From assembly GCA_002917075.1 (NCBI GenBank), contig NTMA01000001.1:806001-870000 (forward strand): a DNA stretch of 64,000 bases, given 5' to 3'. This document shows positions 58,897 to 64,000 of this stretch, in pieces; position 1 is the first letter of the stretch; the number at the start of each line of letters is the position of its first letter. The translations under genes were made by a program, and so were the position numbers. Under the pieces are notes generated by a model. The model was not told the DNA's origin, did not search any database, and worked only from the letters and a program-made list of their open reading frames with translations. The stretch is from Hawksworthiomyces lignivorus. Its lineage: Eukaryota; Ascomycota; Sordariomycetes; Ophiostomatales; Ophiostomataceae.

Positions 58897-60920
58897 ATGC
58901 CTTCGAAGTCATATATTGCCAATATGCCGAAGTCTTTCAAGTCCAATGGCGCTACAGTCACCGTAAATGAGCACACTCCGCTCTTGATCGACCCGACGAT
59001 AAGTGCGGATATATCTGCCGCTGCTGAGACAGAAGTCAGCGATGCGGACACCGAAACTGGACATCCGTCCGACCATGATGAAGATGATAATAGAACTTGC
59101 GAAGACGAAAGCTTCAGTTTTGCAAGCATCCTTGCCTTGTTGTTAATAGGTGCGCTCTTCTTTTGTTCCTCACACGTCATTTTCGTAGGAGCTGTCTAGT
59201 TCTAATAAATAGCAGGCGTTTTTGTTGCTAATGCGGATACATCTCTCGTCCTCGCTACATATGGCGAAATATCTTCCGAGTTCAAGAGCCTTGAAAATGC
59301 GTCTTGGCTCTTGACTGGGTATATGCTGGCAATGTGTGGCTCGCAGCCGCTTTACGGCAAGCTGAGTAACATATACGGACGGAAGGTGCTCCTCCTTGTC
59401 GCATATGTATTATTTGCCACGGGCTGCTTGATATGCGGTGTCGCCAACAGTATGTCGACTGTTATTTTGGGCCGCCTTATTAGCGGAGCTGGCGGGTCGG
59501 GCATGTCTTCGGTTGTCAGCTTCTTGATAGCCGACCTAGTATCTAAGCGGGAGGTGGCCAAGTATAGGAGCTACGTCAACATTGTGCAGACTGTAGGGCG
59601 GAGCTGTGGTGGTCCTATGGGCGGCTGGCTGGCTGAAAACATCGGCTGGCGGTGGTAAGTCATTCGTTGAAATTTTGAGAGGACATGCCCAATAGTCCTC
59701 ATATGCGTCGCTAATTCCTCAGGTCTTTCCTCTTTCAATGCCCTCTAACAGTTTTGGCTATCATTCTTGTGAGCTGGCGCCTGAAAGTGCCGCAAAAGGT
59801 CTTTCAAACAGAAAATAACAGCACAGCTGATTGCGGCAGCAAAACTGCCAGTCGCCTGAGTCGCATCGATTTTTTAGGTGCCATCGTCATGTGTGCCACG
59901 ATCGTCACGTTCTTGTTGCCTTTGAGTATGGGTGGCAACCAGTTTTCCTGGAATCATCCTGTCATATTATTCCTTTTTGCTTTCTCCAGTCTCTTGGCAG
60001 CAGTCTTCTCCTACGTTGAGCTGAAAGTTGCCAAGGAACCCATCTTCCCGTTGCAACTGCTCGCTCGAAGAGACATAACCCTTCCGTATATTATCCTTTT
60101 CTTACAAAACGTTGCGCAAACATTGGTAAGATGAGCAACAAAATGGGGCGGATCCAAAAAGTTGAAGACAAGGATTACTGACAGCCCAGATGATGTATGG
60201 AGTTCCTCTCTACTTTCAGGTCTCTCAGTCAGCCTCGCCCGCTGCCGCGGGCATGTACCTAGTCCCTGCCGTCGTCGGCAACACCATTGGCGGGCTCCTC
60301 ACAGGCGCTTACATTCAGAGGCACGCTCGCTATAAGTTTCCCACAATTCTCGGCACCCAGGTTGCCGCCGCGAGCCACCTCCTGACGACCTTGCGCTGGA
60401 TAGGACACACCAGCTGGGCTGAGGCACTGTACATCTTTCCCGGCGGCCTAGGCACTGGTATTATTCACGCGAGTACGTTTGTTGCTATCGCTGCGGGAAC
60501 TAACGACGAGGAACTTGCCATTGCGGGGGCCGGCCTCTACCTCTTGGGTAGCCTAGGCAGCCTTCTTGGTGTCACGCTCGCGAGCGGCGTCATTCGCATG
60601 GTGACAGAAACTGTTGCAGCTATGCGGCTATCCGAGCATCCTGAAGTGATTGAAAAGGCACTAGCTGATGTACGATACGTTGAGTCGTTGACTGGTGAGC
60701 TGCGTAATGCCATTGTAGACGCCTACGTCGCGGGCTTCCGATCCAATTTCGGTAAGTCATTAATTCATTCATTCGTTCATCTGTCCAGTTTTCAGAGTTT
60801 TAGCTTCAATTTTTTTTACCCCTTTTCGTATGAATTACTTACTTCTTCTCAGCCATCGCTTTCTTGGCATGTTTCATTTCACTTCTTCTGGGCCTTTTAG
60901 TTCGGGAACATCGTTTCTAA
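58897..60920 (+). CDS. MFS transporter, vacuolar basic amino acid / DHA2-like
   Basis: Exons 58897-59149, 59216-59654, 59723-60125, 60190-60751 and 60853-60920 give 574 residues. An acidic N-terminal tail precedes the helices. GVFVANADTSLVLATYGEI, SWLLTGYMLAMCGSQPLYGKLSNIYGRK and GRLISGAGGSGM are the first helices and motif A of the Vba/DHA2 group. This family moves basic amino acids into the vacuole or exports drugs. The end after the last intron (AIAFLACFISLLLGLLVREHRF) is a plausible final helix. Start is the ATG at 58897; an earlier in-frame ATG at 58810 is not favoured. Confidence 0.88.
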
Positions 60921-61378
60921 GTATGGCGTTTTAAGAAAGGCGTATTCAGTACAAAATTTACATTGCAGGTAAAATTAGACTGTGATTGATGGGCCTTTTA
61001 GAAGAATTATGTGTGTATAGGTACCTAAAATAGAGGTGTCTGAGACGAGCTGAAGGAATGTATTAGTACGGAGTACATAGAGATTATAGATTAGGTACGT
61101 GAAAATTCAACAATTAGAGCACAACTTATCCTTTTGTACTTCTAAGGGGTTTCTATGAGACTGAGAAATTTACTGAATTTTTAGGCATCTTGAACCCATA
61201 CATTCAGTGTCGTATAAATTTCTTTCTTTTTAACTTCAATTCAATATTCATTAATCAAAACAAATGTAAAAGCAAGCCATGTCGATTTATTTGGATGGCC
61301 GTTCGCGTGCGAACGGTTGATCCACTTGGTACTAGCAGAATACTACTATAGCAACTCTCGACGAACAACTCGCTAATT
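60921..61378. other. Intergenic between convergent MFS genes
   Basis: 3' flanks; AT-rich. Nothing recognised. Confidence 0.45.
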
Positions 61379-63060
61379 CTACTTGCTCTCAGCTACTTCC
61401 TTGATCGTAGGATCGCCTTCCGTTCTGTTCTCCACCACATCATCGTCAAATACATTCACGTTGTGAGGAACACCCATGTACTCCCGGATACGCTCTCCGC
61501 GATACATCAGCACCACAACGGGAAGCGCGGCCAGGACGGATCCGAGAATGGCAAACATCAAGAACGCCCACTGGAATCCAATCTTGTTGCAGAGCTTGAC
61601 GACGTAAAATGCAAACGTCATACCAATCTCCTGGCGGAAAAAGTTGATCAAGAGTGCAATTTCACCGCCTTCGGCACGGTAGCAGTCGATGGCATAGGTG
61701 TAGCACGTCGTGGCAATGATCTGCTGTCCAAAGACGGCAGTGGCCATGCCGATGAGAGGTGCGATCCACGGCGAGTGATACTCGATGGTGAAGCCGTAGA
61801 TGAGAAGGCCGATGGGGCAGATGATAGCACCCGTCCAGATGGCCTTCAGCCGCACCTCAGGAGGAGGGTCAGCACGTCCGAGCTTCTTGCGCTCGTACAT
61901 GACAATGGCATCAACGACCATGCCGGCCAAGAGTTCACCAAGAATACCACCAATGCTCAAGGCACCACCATATCCCAGACCGATCTGCAGTGTATCCCAA
62001 CCGAAGCGTTCAGAGAAAATGGCGGCCACGGTGGTGGCGGGCAGGTTGCTCGAGAAGCCGTATTGCGTGCAGTAGTAGAGAGCAGGGAAGAGGACACTAG
62101 GGTACTTGGCCATCTTGAACACCGGGATGACAAACTGGCGCGCTCTAAGCTTCAGCTCAGGATAAGTCGAGTAGAGCCGGAGGCGTTTAAGGAACAGTTT
62201 GAAAGTGAGCTTTGGCGTCTCGCGCTCATTGCGGGTGCGGGTGAGGCGAGAGGTGTCGCGCACGTAAAGCGTCTCGGGGTAGCAGCAAAAGACCATGACG
62301 ATGAGGAAGGCGTCCAAGAAAGAACACAACTTGAAGCACCATCTCCAGCCGAGATATTGGCCAACCAGGCCGCCCAAGATCGGGGCAATATGGGCACCGG
62401 TCGTAAAGGACACGGCAAAGAGACCAAGGGCTCGTCCACGCTGGTGCATGAAGAAGATGTCGACAACACTGGCAGGACCGAGGGCCATGGCGGCCGGGAA
62501 AAAGCCATTGATGACGCGCGCACCCACCAGCTGGCCATAAGTCTTGACGTAGGCAGAGCCCAGGATGGAAACGAAGCCGATAATCGAAGTGCCTAGGTAG
62601 ATGGGACGGCGGCCGTAGACGTTGGCTAGTGGGACCCAAATGAAGGGGCCAATGCCATTGATAGCGATGACGACGGTAGTCTGGTAAGAAGCGGTCACGG
62701 TGCTGATGCCGAGCTCCTTTGCCATGGGAACGTAAGCCGGGTTGATGATAGCGGCGTTGAGAGTGCCGACGGCTGCGAGGATGCAGATCTGGATCAGGAT
62801 GCAGATCTACATGAATAATTAGTGATTGCTGTTCTTGTGAATGGAAATCCATGAGTGCGATAGATGCGTACCTTGAGCCACAAAGGCCAGTTCAGAGGAT
62901 CTTCTGGATCGTCAGATGGCCTTGGGATGAACGTGGCCACATCATGGTCCAAGTCCCGGCCCTGGTCATCGTGGGCAGCAGCTACATCCGATGGAGCAGC
63001 GGTACCATCGCCAAACTCGAGCTGGTGGTCGTGCAAATCCGGCTTTTCTACGTCCGACAT
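61379..63060 (-). CDS. MFS transporter, DHA1 type
   Basis: Exons 63060-62872 and 62806-61379 (minus) give 538 residues. The N-terminal tail ends in DDPEDPLNWPLWLK, the usual entry of fungal DHA1 transporters. Then come about twelve helices with ANVYGRRPIYLGTSIIGF as motif A and GLFAVSFTTGAHIAPILGG in helix 5. The group includes polyamine, drug and metabolite exporters. The coding region has clearly higher GC than neighbouring genes, so a different history or strong codon selection is possible. The plus strand also holds a long open frame here, which I treat as a by-product of GC-rich codons. Confidence 0.91.
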
Positions 63061-64000
63061 CGTGACTGATCGTGAGGGCTGTCTTTACAACTGTGAATCC
63101 GCACCTAACAAAGAAGACAATGGAACGGCAGCGGCGTACAACTCAAACGTGCGCGTGTCCAGCGAGAGAGAGTCTCTTGGAGACGTTCATCTTTATACGA
63201 CCATCTCCTTCCTGTCCCCACAAACCACCCCCCAGTTTTGACCCCAATCCAAATAGGAGCGTGATCAACAAGCGTTCTCCAAGTTTCCTCGGCAGGTCCA
63301 CATCTTGATTGTGATTGGCCGGATACGTGCTTCCAAAGAGAAACATAATACGGGAATAAGGTTGCGGTTACTCCAGATTCCTTCCCCGCGTCAAAAGAGA
63401 TGGGGAAATAATCATCTGGAGTTATTAGTATCCGGCACCTCTGCGTGCCACCGTCGCACGATTCTCTTTCAACGTAGCACCCGGATTCCCAGTGCCGATA
63501 AACACACTTTTTGAGGGCGTAATTATCAGCCACGGTTCTCCCAGTCTTCGGAATCCAAATTCCAACACACCATGTATTCCAAAAAGGGTATTATTTACGT
63601 ATGTCGATGAGCATACCTGTTAACTTACTTTAGCCTGCAAAACTGCATCATGGGTCTCTTGTACATGAGAAGCTGAAGTTGACTTTGCAGAAGCCGAACC
63701 ATGGTACTGGCTCTCAAAACGTGTTTTGAGTCTAGCCAGCGACACCTTGAGTAGAAAACAAATAGTAAAAAAAAAAAAAAAGGGGGGGGGGAGAGCCCTA
63801 CACCTGCAGCGCACAGCTACTTGCTGCGGGGATGTATGAATGGAAAACAGGCCTCGCAACACAACACTGCCACTACCGGCACTGGTCAAATTAAAGATAC
63901 CACTAACGAAGGCAAACTCCGTTACCCGAGGTCAGGGGTTATTTACAACGACTAAGCGAGAAAGTAGATAGAAAGACTCGCACATTCCGCGGAATCTTTC
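63061..64000. other. Right edge, no gene supported
   Basis: Promoter of the DHA1-type transporter, then open frames with no family features. A run of A followed by a run of G lies at about 63765-63790. Confidence 0.4.

Noticed and set aside
61463..62596. 377-residue plus-strand open frame opposite the DHA1-type transporter
   Set aside because: Antisense to a clear MFS protein in a GC-rich region; composition is not protein-like.
63765..63790. Run of A followed by run of G
   Set aside because: Simple low-complexity sequence; no telomere repeat or element end beside it.

Overview
The window is nuclear DNA from a filamentous ascomycete (Pezizomycotina, probably Sordariomycetes/Hypocreales-like, though the species cannot be fixed). 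Evidence: genes split by many short GT-AG introns (50-100 nt) with CTAAC-like branch sites, four Zn2Cys6 regulators, fungus-type MFS and ABC-C transporters, a HET/ankyrin relic and DUF3328 (UstY) proteins. There is no rRNA, tRNA, CRISPR or transposon that I can support. About 21 gene models and two pseudogenes were assembled exon by exon from reading frames and splice sites.

Region 1 (1-1176) is a decayed HET-domain/ankyrin gene running off the left edge. Region 2 (about 1.8-25.5 kb) is an oxidative gene cluster: a Zn2Cys6 regulator, a Baeyer-Villiger monooxygenase (BVMO), an SDR, a second BVMO, a second Zn2Cys6 regulator, an FAD monooxygenase fused to a polytopic membrane domain, an epoxide-hydrolase-like alpha/beta hydrolase, an aldehyde dehydrogenase, a zinc alcohol dehydrogenase and a sugar-porter-type MFS transporter. 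A metallo-beta-lactamase-fold lactonase pseudogene with two in-frame stops lies just beyond. No backbone enzyme (PKS, NRPS, terpene synthase) is present, and the mix (ketone to lactone, hydrolysis, alcohol to aldehyde to acid, uptake) looks like catabolism or detoxification of a cyclic ketone or terpenoid. A palindrome TCGG-N6-CCGA occurs seven times in the intergenic regions of this block, and I did not find it elsewhere by eye; it probably marks the binding site of one of the two local regulators.

Region 3 (about 28.3-40.8 kb) is the most notable part. It is a candidate dikaritin-type RiPP (ribosomally made, post-translationally modified peptide) cluster. A precursor gene encodes a signal peptide followed by ten near-identical 23-residue repeats separated by Lys-Arg (Kex2) sites. 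It is divergent from a UstYa-like DUF3328 oxidase with two HxxHC motifs, and a second, more remote membrane protein with two HxxHC motifs follows. An ABC-C transporter lies on one side and a small membrane protein on the other. The invariant part of the repeat has Trp, Phe and His but no Tyr, so the cross-link chemistry would differ from ustiloxin or phomopsin.

Region 4 (41-64 kb) holds a third Zn2Cys6 regulator, a divergent SDR / HSL-type esterase pair, a fourth Zn2Cys6 regulator, a secreted sulfatase, and three MFS transporters of different families (TRI12-like, vacuolar basic amino acid type, DHA1). These look like ordinary accessory-metabolism genes.
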